Part shown: piece after piece, positions 1 to 8,689 of the stretch | Layout: each line of letters opens with the position of its first letter | Numbering within the stretch: the first letter of the stretch is position 1 | DNA from: Silene noctiflora | Taxonomy: Eukaryota; Streptophyta; Magnoliopsida; Caryophyllales; Caryophyllaceae | Direction: 5' to 3' | DNA length: 30,403 nt | Assembly: GCA_009801015.1 (NCBI GenBank) | Contig: VHZZ01006495.1 | Span: 15,222 to 45,624 of the forward strand | The notes under the pieces: generated by a model | Told to the model about the DNA's origin: nothing | Seen by the model: the letters and a program-made list of their open reading frames with translations, nothing else | Databases searched by the model: none | Program-made: the position numbers and the translations under genes

Positions 1-187
1 AATGAAAGTTCAAGTACCAATACCAATACCAATAATCAATACCTAAGTCTACGATTAATAGCAAAATCAAATGTACCAACTTTTCATCTCTCGAAAACTC
101 GAAGCTATCATTCATTGTCTTATCATCCAATAGTCTCATATGTTCTTCACCTTCTTCAATATAGGCTATATGTCTTCCGTCTCTGGG

Positions 188-195
188 TATAAATA
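188..195 (+). promoter_or_regulatory. Candidate TATA box of the hAT transposase gene
   Basis: TATAAATA lies about 370 bp ahead of the likely start codon at 557. The stretch between them contains two pyrimidine-rich 3' splice-site-like sequences ending at 494 and 546 (both ...TTTATTTCAG), which suggests a 5' leader intron, as in several plant hAT genes. Only the sequence match supports this. Confidence 0.35.
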
Positions 196-556
196 CATGT
201 GTATGTTAATCTCTCTTTCACAATTCTTATTCGTTTATCTATTAAGCTATATTTTTACTGATTTGCCGTAATAATACAAGCAAATCGAGTAAATATCAAG
301 GCTGCGATCTACGGTATTATTTCTAATTCATAAGCTTTTTCACCATCTTTTAAATCTTGGAAGTCGTTAAGATTAATTTTTCTAACTATGGGTTTATTAA
401 TTTTAGATCTTAATACTAATTATTTTATATAAGAGTTCTATTGGTTTTTATATTATCTGATTGTTGTTGGGAGTAATCCCCTTTTTTATTTCAGTATAGC
501 CCTCCCCTAGAAAAATGTATTTACAGATGTGTTTGTTTTATTTCAGTCATACTAGT

Positions 557-2792
557 ATGGCCGAAGGAATAGCAAATAAACCTGTTAAGTTGGATGCTCC
601 CAAAGAGAACACCACTCCATATGCTCTCCAAGAGAACAATAGAAAAGGCAGGAAATTGAAGTCAAAAGTATGGAGGGAAATGACCAGAGAAATTGTGTCG
701 CCTAGTGAAGTTCGAGCAACTTGTATCTATTGTAAGCAAGTTTTCAATGCAAACAGTGGTAATAACACATCTCATCTTAATAGACACATGAAAAAATGTA
801 CTCTACGATTTAATCACGACATCAAAAACTTTTGCATTGCTGGCTCTCCATCAAACACTGGTTTGCGCTCTATGTCCTTATTAAATTCAAATGCTAATTT
901 AGATGAGATTCCTAGAGCTATATGTGTTTATATTGTTGCTGGTTCACATCCGTTTACCACTTGTGAAGAGCATGAGTTTCTATTTATGACATCTGTAATG
1001 TGCCCTCAGTATACTAATGTGAGTAGACACACACTAAAAAGAGATGCATTGAGATACTATAATGAAGAGAGGAAACTTATTGAAGATGACTTGCAAAAAG
1101 CCCCTGGTCGTATATGTTTAACCACAGATAATTGGAGAAGTGATCATACTCATGATGAATATATGTGTATTACTTCTCATTGGGTTGATTGCAATTGGAA
1201 AATACAGAAAAGAATAATTAAGTTTGGTGCTTTACCCCCCCCCCCCCCCCCCCCCCCCCCAATTTGATGGCATTTCTCTTGCTGTTGCGATTACTTTTTG
1301 TTTGGGTCAATGGAAAATTGCTCATAAGGTTTTCATTTTTACTGTTGATAATGCAAGTTATAATGATTCTATGATTAACTCTCTTAGAACTCATTTTATG
1401 AGGAAAAATGTGTTGTTGTCCAATGGAGATTTTTTTCATATGTGTTGTTCTGCTCACATTATTAACTTGGCGGTGCAAGATGGTTTGAACTTGATTGATA
1501 GTGTAGTTGTTAAGATTAGAAGTGCCGTTAAACATTTGAGTCATTCAATCCCTAAAAGAAAAAAGTTTTATGAGGTTTCTCAGTCAACTTATAGCCTGAT
1601 CACTACTAAAAGGTTGCGAGGAGATACTTGTATCCGGTGGAATTCGACTTACTTAATGCTTGATCGTTACCTTTATTATAGAGACGTATTGGATAACTTG
1701 GTGAGTAAGGATAAGGACATCAAAGTGTTAAATCTATCTTCCGTGGAGTGGAAAAAAGTGAATGAGTTACACAAGTTTTTGAAGGTCTTTTATGATGTGA
1801 CTAATTCATTTTCTGCATCAAATACCCTATCGCAAATGTTTATTTTCATGGAGTGTGGAAGATTCATAGAAGTTGGATGATGTTTATAATAGTCCTCCTT
1901 CTTTTTTGTCTACTATGGTTAGCGAGATTCACGAAAAGTTTAATAAGTATTGGTCTGCGTACAATCTGATTCTTTCATGCGCTGCGGTTCTGGAACCTCA
2001 TTTTAACTTAGAAAGGGTGGAGTATTGTTATGCGAAGCTGTATAGGGAAGTTTATGCAAAGGAAAAGATTGAGAACATAAAAAACACCCTTTTGAGCTAT
2101 ATGATGAGTACAAGGATGCTTTTGGGGGGTCTTCTCATTTTGTTAAGAATGCTTCTAATTATGATCATGTCCTTGGGGTTAATGGGGGAATGGATGACGA
2201 GGAAGACTATGCTGCTTGTTTAAGTAAAAAGAGAAAAATTGATGCGGAGAAATCCGAGCTTGAGCTTTATTTGGAGGAAAAAAAAATATGGATTTAAATG
2301 AAGACATGAATGTTTTACTATATTGGAAAAAGCAGTCCAAGAGATTTTCCTGTCTTTCATGCTTAGCTCGTGATATCTTAACAGGTCTGGTCTCTATGGT
2401 CCTTTCGGAATCTGCTTTCAGCATGGGTAAGAAACTAATCAATCCATTGAGGAGTTCTCTTTAACCACAGACTATTGAAGCCCTTGCATGTCACGAGGAT
2501 TGGTTAAGAGCAAAAGCATTTTCAACCAGTAATATTTATACTTTGCATCAGTTTGTACCGTTATTTTACCTTCTTTGTTTTGGTTACATCTATTTATCAC
2601 ACACAAATTAATCTTGTTCAATTGGTTGCAGGTCGTTCTCCTATTTTTGGTTATGGGGATGATGTTATTGGAGAGGATGAAAATGGCGAAGAAGACAATG
2701 ACGAAACCCCAGCTATGTACGATTCTGAATTTCTGATCCATTTCATATTATTGTGTATTTTCTTTCTTTGCATAACAATTAACATGTACTAA
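557..2792 (+). pseudogene. hAT transposase with BED zinc finger (broken)
   Basis: The gene would bind the transposon ends and catalyse cut-and-paste transposition. From the ATG at 557 (just after a 3' splice-like site at 546; an in-frame ATG at 515 is the alternative) the order is a basic N-terminus and a BED finger with C56, C59, H73 and H77/C81. A catalytic core follows, with LTTDNWRS around 1120-1140, FTVDNAS around 1337-1357 and CSAHIINLAVQDGL around 1447-1490. Then comes a plant hAT RNase-H-like segment (LEPHFNL, about 1996-2016), and a C-terminal hAT dimerisation region with SESAFSMGKKLINPLRSSL at about 2405-2460. Breaks: a 26-C run at 1235-1260 shifts frame into a stop, shifts occur near 1855 and 2090, and stops fall near 2294 and 2458. 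An acidic tail exon (from about 2631) may follow a short intron. Some breaks, above all the homopolymer, could be assembly errors. Confidence 0.85.
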
Positions 2793-3219
2793 TTTTATTT
2801 ATATATTATTACCAACTCTATATACAGGCCATAAGTTCAGCATAACAAAACATGTAGAAGACCTCAGAAGATTCCAAGATTCAGTGAAGAAGTGAAGAAT
2901 ACCGAAGATCAAACAAGTTGCTCAAATGTCGTTTTATTTGACTTTTAGTTCTTATTCCTAATTTCTTATTAAGGTTGTACTTAGTTTTAATTTCAGATGG
3001 GGAACTGTAAGTTTTGGATAGCAATGAACTTATTTTATATTACATTTGCAATTTTATCGCTTTAATTAATTTATAGTTTCACAAATTATCTTATATATGT
3101 ACGAGCCGGGTAACCCGTGAGCTGTCCGCCTTTTAATAGTAGGGCGGGTTAGGGAAAATATTAGTGGCCCGTTTGTCTGGCCCAGCCCGCCCACTATAGT
3201 CTTAAAAGGCATATATCTC

Positions 3220-3268
3220 TTTTTGGTCCGGTCCATGTCCGGCTCAAGCCCGGCTTTGAACAACTCTA
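3220..3268 (-). repeat. Right terminal inverted repeat region of the hAT element
   Basis: The minus strand from 3268 begins TAGAGTTGTTCAAAGCCGGG and continues with GAGCCGGACATGGACCGG-type GC blocks. Similar GC-rich motifs (acccg, gcccg, cgggt) recur through 3105-3200. In Ac-like elements such subterminal motifs bind transposase. The partner repeat lies outside the window. Confidence 0.75.
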
Positions 3269-4682
3269 TTTTAAATCAATTTTGATAGCATAGTAATAGG
3301 GCGTAATCGTTTTTTGTAGGAGACGATGTGAATTCTTGTTAGGCATGATGTGTTTGATGCATTTCTATAGAATGACAAAAAGGTAGGGTTTTCCTACTCA
3401 GTTTCAAGTATTGTTTGATTGATTGGTAGTCCTTGTGATTGTCTTAATGTGGAAATCTTACGGTTGGATAAGATTGTCTTGTGATGGTTATGGTGTGACG
3501 GTGTAAAGGTAGTTTGTCAGTGTTGATTGTGGAGCCATCGTCGGGAGATGGTCTTCACCCCCATGTTTGCCCCATGTGGTTCCCGTCACAAGGGGGTGTG
3601 CACATTAATGATCTGGGTATGCTCGTTATGATGAGCGGGGCTGCGGTCTGTCACTGGCGGTATAGGTTACCTGTTGCGATGGGAACCGGGTTTGGTTGAG
3701 GCGCGGCAGTGGTGTTGGTGTTGAGGAAGAGTACCGACATTCATTTATTATTTGCTTGTGTAAATCTTATCTTGTACTTCACGTATTTCTGCTACTAACC
3801 TTGTGTGGCGTGTTATGGTGTTCTTTTTGTTGTCTGTGTCTGCGGTTATCCATTGATGTGGTTAGCAATGGTGAGCAGATAGACTTTTCAGGTGCTTGTG
3901 GTCGTTGCGAACAGGATGTAACTGCTGGGATGGGGAGATCACGTGACATCGAGTCGGTAGTCAGATGATAGTAATTCCACCAGTCAATGGCGGACCCAGG
4001 AATTTAGTGTCAGGGGGCACTAAAATTTTTTTGACGAATTATTTATGCGCGTTTAAGACAACATTTTTATATTTTGAAGTTTTTTTCCCTAAATTAGTTA
4101 TAATATACAAGTAAAAGAATGAAAAAATAATTTGCTCTATAGATATCTTTTTTCAAAAGATAATGTTTTCTCTAAAATACTCCAAATTCTAAATATATAT
4201 AAAAATAATACTCCTCCTTTGTAATATAAGACACTTTAATACTTAATTTAACAACAAATACAAGTGGTTCAATAGTTTATAATTTGGTAAGTCATCTGAA
4301 AATCACGAGTTCGATTCATATATCAAGCAATCGAATCACATATCTCCTGGATAAAACCCCCACACTTCTACAAACTATGCCATGGTAAATTAATGTGTAC
4401 CATAGATACTTATAAATATTTATTTCTGAAACTTCATGGGGGTCGGACACCTACCCCCCCCCCCCCCGGGCCTCCCCTTGGGTCTGCTCTTGCCGCCAGT
4501 TGTATCTCATATGCATAGTATAGTTCTTCATCTTTTAGTGTTCCCGTTGTACCTTGTAAACGAATTATTAAATGTTCTTTTATTGTCTATTTGATATACT
4601 TACATCGGATAACTGAGATGGTAACGCCCTTACTTTCTAGGGAAGGTCTTGTTAAGACTCCTTGGTAAGTGGGGGTGTTACA
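3269..4682 (+). repeat. 5' LTR, right portion (interrupted by two DNA transposons)
   Basis: Positions 3269-3984 and 4501-4682 match 9142-10052 of the other LTR nearly throughout, for example at 3512-3600 against 9384-9473 and at 4500-4560 against 9867-9930. It ends GGTGTTACA at 4682, immediately before the primer binding site. It lacks a 14-bp stretch that the other LTR has near 9510-9525. The short frames within it at 3514-3968 are LTR sequence and not genes. Confidence 0.85.
3985..4492. mobile_element. 508-bp non-autonomous hAT-like (Tip100-type) insertion
   Basis: The sister LTR runs uninterrupted across this site (about 9860-9873), which proves an insertion. The flanks ccaccagt (3977-3984) and ccgccagt (4493-4500) form an 8-bp target duplication with one mismatch. 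The ends are imperfect inverted repeats: CAATGGCGGACCCAGG on the left and CAAGAGCAGACCCAAG on the right (minus strand). Termini of the CAGTGGCGGA(G/T)CC kind with 8-bp duplications are common in plant hAT-Tip100 elements. It has no coding capacity. A 14-C run lies at 4454-4467. Confidence 0.75.
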
Positions 4683-4685
4683 AAG

Positions 4686-4697
4686 TGGTATCAGAGC
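4686..4697 (+). other. Primer binding site, initiator tRNA-Met type
   Basis: TGGTATCAGAGC starts three bases after the 5' LTR end at 4682. It is complementary to the 3' end of the initiator methionine tRNA, the standard primer of many plant LTR retroelements. The equivalent site after the second LTR (from 10056, tggtactagagt) is mutated. Confidence 0.9.
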
Positions 4698-4699
4698 GA

Positions 4700-5340
4700 C
4701 GATTTTGGAACCTGAACTAATGAACCAAATGAATGTAGGGTGTCAATTAAAATGAATCTGGTGTATGTGTGTTAGGGGCCTTCTTATGTCGGTTTTGGGT
4801 GAGAAGGTGCCCTCATCTCGAAATCCCGGCCCCAACATACTTATGCCAGAAACTCCGCGCGGGATAAAAGTATGGGACGATGTGTGTGCCTATGTGTAAA
4901 ATGTGGCCTATCTTTATCTTTATAATTGCATTTTTACGCGAATATGGTTGAGTTATATGCGTAGTAACATGGCACACGAGTCGATAGGGGATGCCCTTGG
5001 TATGATGTGTAGTACAAATATAATAGGTGTGAATGGCATGCGATAAAGTTCATGGAGTAGTTGGAGAGTACTTGCATATGTGTATCTTATATAGTGAATA
5101 ATCTACCCTGATATGAATTGTATGGTACATACATGATATGGTAGCTTTGTGCGTGGAACATAAGTGATATGTGGAAACTTTTGTGGACAAACGAGTTGTC
5201 ATGTGTATGGTTGCTGAGTAGCATAGTGGATGGTAAGAATATGACCTAATAGTGACGAGTACTAAATAAGTTTTAGACTCCGAACACCGTTTCTTGTGGT
5301 TGCAGGTATGAGGATACCAATTTTAATCAAATTCGGTTAT
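4700..5340 (+). other. Untranslated leader of the LTR element
   Basis: No frame of note is present. About 4683-5108 is repeated, with substitutions, at 10053-10480 behind the second LTR. About 5110-5340 is unique in the window and I recognise nothing in it. Confidence 0.6.
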
Positions 5341-5350
5341 GCACTGTAGG

Positions 5351-5498
5351 TACTCGACCGAGTATATAGAGTACTCGATCAAGCACGAGGCACACTCGGC
5401 CGAATAACCAGAAGCAGTAGCTGTTGTAATCTGCATATCTTTGGTACTCGACCGAGTACAGAGTACTCGACCGAGTAGGTCCGGTACTCGACCGAGTA
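5351..5498. repeat. Cluster 1 of the palindrome TACTCGACCGAGTA
   Basis: Perfect copies lie at 5351-5364, 5445-5458, 5464-5477 and 5485-5498, with degenerate copies at 5372-5385 and 5393-5406. Spacing is irregular (from 5 to about 40 bp). Each unit is self-complementary apart from the central two bases. The cluster lies about 55 bp ahead of a TATA-like sequence and a CT-rich leader, so it could be a promoter element. Confidence 0.85.
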
Positions 5499-5554
5499 CG
5501 CCTATTTTATCGATTTATCGAGTACAATTTCAGAAGGTCTATAAGTTTATTTCC

Positions 5555-6112
5555 TTATAATTTTTCGACACTCTTTCCTTTCAAGCACACAAATCCTCTT
5601 GAAATTTCTCTCTCTAAACAAAAACCTTGGTGATTTATCTTCTTTGCTCTTTGATCCTTCATCTCGCTCTTCCTTTCCAACCGATCTCTATTTCAAGGTA
5701 ATGTAATTTCCAATGTTCCTTTTTTATTGATTAAGGTCCAATTTTCATACAAAAACTGAAAAATTTTGGTCTTGAATGCATAGGGTTGTGTTTAAGATAT
5801 TGTTAATTTAGTAATAATTGCTTCAAACAATCAATTTGTAGGTAAGAAAGATGTTCGCTATGCCCAAAACTCTTATGTTTATACTGAAAAATTTCTACAT
5901 TTTGGTTCAAAGTTTGATTTTTCCCACTTGAATCCGTCTTAGGATGTTTATAAGAGTTAAATTGATGCTAGTACTACACTACCTAGTGTCCCTTTTGTGT
6001 ATCTTGGTCGAAAAATTCGTCTTAAACTTCGTCTTAAAGAGGGCAAAATCTGAATTTTACCTTTCACATGTAGTAAATTCCGGAAATTTTTGTTAAAACT
6101 TTATTTTTGCAG
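5555..6112 (+). promoter_or_regulatory. Internal promoter-like region, CT-rich leader and putative leader intron
   Basis: TTATAATTT near 5556 is followed by a long pyrimidine-rich stretch (5570-5690) resembling a plant 5' untranslated leader. The donor-like CAAG|GTAATG at 5697/5698 and the acceptor-like TTTATTTTTGCAG ending at 6112 bound a 415-bp AT-rich intron-like stretch that ends two bases before the ATG at 6114. The LTR has a parallel layout: palindrome cluster, CT-rich leader and CAAG|GTAAG at 9116/9117. Transcription is inferred, not shown. Confidence 0.5.
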
Positions 6113-6113
6113 C

Positions 6114-7686
6114 ATGCCGAAAGCTATAGCACCTGCCAAGAAGAGGACCCGAGCTAATGTCGTTGCTGAGGAGGGTCAGTTAAGTGGGGAGCCGCTTGTC
6201 CCTTCGGTTGCGCAATACCCCACGGTTATATTCGCTGAGTTTGACCAACGGTCTTCTTTTCTTGCTTTGATGGAGCGTACTATGAGACCGACCCGGCGTG
6301 TGAACCCAAGTATTCTGAGGGATTTGGGGATTGACATAAGCCATATGTTCGAAATCTTGGTTTGGAGGGATTGTATCACCTTCGTAAGAAGTCTTACCTT
6401 TTTCTGACCTTGGAGTTTCTGAGTTCGTTTAAGTATGATGCTGCTGAGAAAATTGTTTGTTTTCGTCTTATGAACACCGACTTTGACTTGACCCTTGACC
6501 AGTTTGCTGAGCACCTAGACATAGAACTCGAGAAAGATTGGTACATGAGTGATATGGCAACTGAGAGGTAAGCTTCTACCTACCTCCCCTACCTTATCGG
6601 CTGCCCCGTACCTAGCGCGAGTGCCATGTTGATTAATGATGTTCAACATGTGTCTCTTCGCATCTTCTTGAGAATGTTAACATGTTTGCTATATGGTCGA
6701 AGTGACTTGAGCAAGTTGAACAACCATGAGGTCATGCTTCTGATGTCTTACCTTAATCCCCTTCAAAAGGAGCGTTTTTACTACAGTGCTCCCGGAGTAG
6801 TATGCTCTAGTTTGGCTCTTATGGCTCGTTCCCGGACCCGCTACTTTAGTTGTGGGGCCATAGTGACCCGGTTGGCCCAGAGACTGACCGACTTTGTCGC
6901 ACCTGCTGAGTCGATTTCTGCCTTATTTGAGAGTGCACCCATCATAGATGGGGACTACTTGATGCGTGTTAAGTGGTTGAGGAGGTTGGGTGATGGAGCT
7001 TTGGCTTGGAGGGTGGGGGGGTGGGGGGGGACTAGGTAAATGAGGCTACTCGACGGGGAGAACCTACTTGTGATTAACCATCTGACAGAGTATGACCCGG
7101 GGAGTGGGAGCCCCAGCCTCAGCCACAGTTCTACCTCATCCCTCCTGAGACCCTTGAGGATATGCCTGAGCCGGTGATAGCTTCTGGCCGTCAGAAGGCT
7201 GATCCGACACCTGGAGAGGGGAGGAGAGCGAGGGTGACTAGAGAGTTGGAGACCGAGACACCTTACCCACCACCGAGCTTCTCTTCGTACCAGTACCGGT
7301 CTTATCCTACGGTCTATGATCCTAGGATGCAAGTTAGTGAGCTCACTGAGAGGGTGTCCACCACCCTAGTGCTGATAAACATGCACGAGATGACACATCA
7401 TCAGAATGTGGGGACCGATCTTGCTCAGCCAGTGTGATGGAGAGGACTGGGGGACGACAGTGGGGTGTTCGATAGCTATGGGGTGGATCGAGCGAGATGG
7501 AGGGACCCGAGAAGTTACAAGTACGGTTGTCTTGCAGGGCCATGAGGAGCTAACTACGGTAGCCAGGTGGATGAGGAGGGAAGATGGGTTGGTGAAGAAG
7601 CCGCTTCTGGAGCATATTAGAGAGCCGGGACGTCAGATGCAGGTAGTGATGATGACTTGGCCGAGGATGAGGGCTTAGACCCATGA
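6114..7686 (+). pseudogene. ATHILA ORF-1-like retroelement protein, broken
   Basis: The ATG at 6114 opens a basic N-terminus (MPKAIAPAKKRTRA). A segment typical of the ATHILA ORF-1 family (a gag-like protein of Athila-lineage Gypsy elements) follows: RRVNPSILRDLGIDIS, then after a frameshift near 6355, GLYHLRKKSYLFLTLEFLSS and FRLMNTDFDLTLDQFAEHL. A stop at 6569 interrupts the frame, which continues from about 6590 (PYLIGCPVPSAS) through LINDVQHVSLRIFLRMLTC to about 7000. A G-run at 7014-7030 shifts frame again. A proline/glutamine-rich part (7105-7180) and an acidic end (SDAGSDDDLAEDEGLDP, stop 7684-7686) complete about 520 codons. Family assignment is by pattern recognition. No enzyme domain is present. 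It may be packaging-type protein or a captured fragment. Confidence 0.7.
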
Positions 7687-8389
7687 GCTTGTTGTATTGT
7701 CGGTTGTTTTAGTTACATTTGTTGCATATTTGGTTAGACACTTTGGTTGTTCGGCATTGGATTCTTTTGTTGTGTAACCCGGCCATAAGGCCACGACTTT
7801 ATCATATCATAGAATACGTTATGTTAAGACTCGATGTTATATGCCATTTGATAGGTAGAACTGATCTTGCAGGTTAATGTGGAAGTTTCGTGGTAAAAAT
7901 TTATGAAAGTAGCATTCTGTCGCGGAGTACTTGGCTGAGTACTGACCACTCGACCGAGTAACTGATACTCGGTCGAGTTCCTGCTGGTACTCGACCGAGT
8001 GCCCTGGGAAGGTCAATATGTTTTTTGCTCACGATTCTGTCATTCGTTTGTATGGTTTTGTTAAGTTCTACGTTTTTCTTCTGCGCGTGAGGTAAGTGGA
8101 CCCAAGGTACGGATGGTGAGATTGACGTGGCGGTATTGCCGCGATTTTGCGTTATGGCCGGAACTTGAGGCGAATGTGAGATACGGTTTGAGAGGGACAA
8201 AAACACGTTGTCGATGTGATAGTATTTTGCATATCGCAGTCGCCATATATCTTTCCATGCATATATACTATACCCCATGCTATATGTTTCGATACACTAG
8301 GAGAGTATGTATCACGTCATGTTAATATATAGTTTATGTGCTAGGTAAGGTGTTTTTCGCTGCTCATGTTGTTTTGTTTAGTCTCGGGA
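7687..8389 (+). other. Internal non-coding region of the LTR element
   Basis: No convincing gene is present. It holds palindrome cluster 2 (7928-8001) and a splice-donor-like GAG|GTAAGT at about 8091. Short frames on both strands here show no recognisable protein. Confidence 0.5.
7928..8001. repeat. Cluster 2 of the TACTCGACCGAGTA palindrome
   Basis: Four near-perfect copies lie at 7928-7941 (degenerate), 7947-7960, 7966-7979 and 7988-8001. Most match at 13 of 14 positions. They lie after the broken ORF, about 90 bp before a splice-donor-like site. Confidence 0.8.
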
Positions 8390-8392
8390 GGT

Positions 8393-8425
8393 GAACTTCG
8401 GGGGCGAAGTTCCTTTTAAGAAGGG
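8393..8425 (+). repeat. Extra copy of the pre-LTR hairpin and purine tract
   Basis: GAACTTCG-GGGG-CGAAGTTC (8393-8412) followed by cttttaagaagggtat repeats the signature at 8653-8689 but is not followed by an LTR start. It looks like a duplicated, decayed 3' terminal region. Confidence 0.65.
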
Positions 8426-8652
8426 TATATAACATCGCGGATATAAGAGTTCTTTATATGAAGATCGCTGTTAATCTTACCAGTCTTGTTTCTACTTTTT
8501 GGCTTCGCTAAGAGCACGACAATGATGTAGTGGTTTGACAAACGTTGATTGATAACTGTTTTGATGATGGCATAATAACTTGCTAAGATATAGAAGTTGA
8601 GTACCGTGTGCCTTTTCGAATGTCTTGTCTTGTTGTGGTTGTCGTGTGGGAT

Positions 8653-8689
8653 GAACTTCGGGGACGAAGTTCCTTTTGAGGGGGAAGAC
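8653..8689 (+). other. Pre-LTR hairpin and polypurine tract
   Basis: An 8-bp stem (8653-8660 with 8665-8672) with a 4-base loop is followed by the purine tract gagggggaagac (8678-8689), which directly abuts the 3' LTR start at 8690. In Tekay/Del chromoviruses the corresponding sequence encodes the end of the polyprotein; here it stands without that gene. The purine tract would prime plus-strand DNA synthesis. Confidence 0.75.

Larger units (their letters stand above)
1..3268 (+). mobile_element. hAT (Ac-like) DNA transposon, right part; left end outside window
   Basis: The right terminus is clear. Read on the minus strand from 3268 it starts TAGAGTTGTTCAAAGCCGGG, a form common among plant hAT ends, and it is preceded by about 150 bp of GC-rich subterminal sequence full of short CCCG/CGGG motifs. 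Inside lies a BED-finger transposase gene with several breaks. The matching left terminal repeat is not visible, so the element probably starts just left of base 1. The flank 3269-3276 (ttttaaat) is the likely 8-bp target duplication; the same octamer occurs uninterrupted at 9142-9149 in the sister LTR, which acts as the empty site. This shows the hAT jumped into an already inserted LTR. With a frameshifted transposase it is probably immobile by itself. Confidence 0.85.

Noticed and set aside
1218-1544. Minus-strand frame with a glycine run
   Set aside because: It is the reverse reading of the poly-C tract and the transposase gene.
3514-3968. Two plus-strand frames, echoed at 9386-9777
   Set aside because: They lie inside the LTRs, resemble no protein, and the frames differ between the two LTR copies because of indels.
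4686-4697. tRNA gene
   Set aside because: Only 12 bases match the tRNA 3' end; this is a primer binding site, with no cloverleaf around it.
7901-8278. Minus-strand frame across palindrome cluster 2
   Set aside because: Its sequence is low-complexity or arbitrary, and its length is expected by chance in this GC-richer patch.
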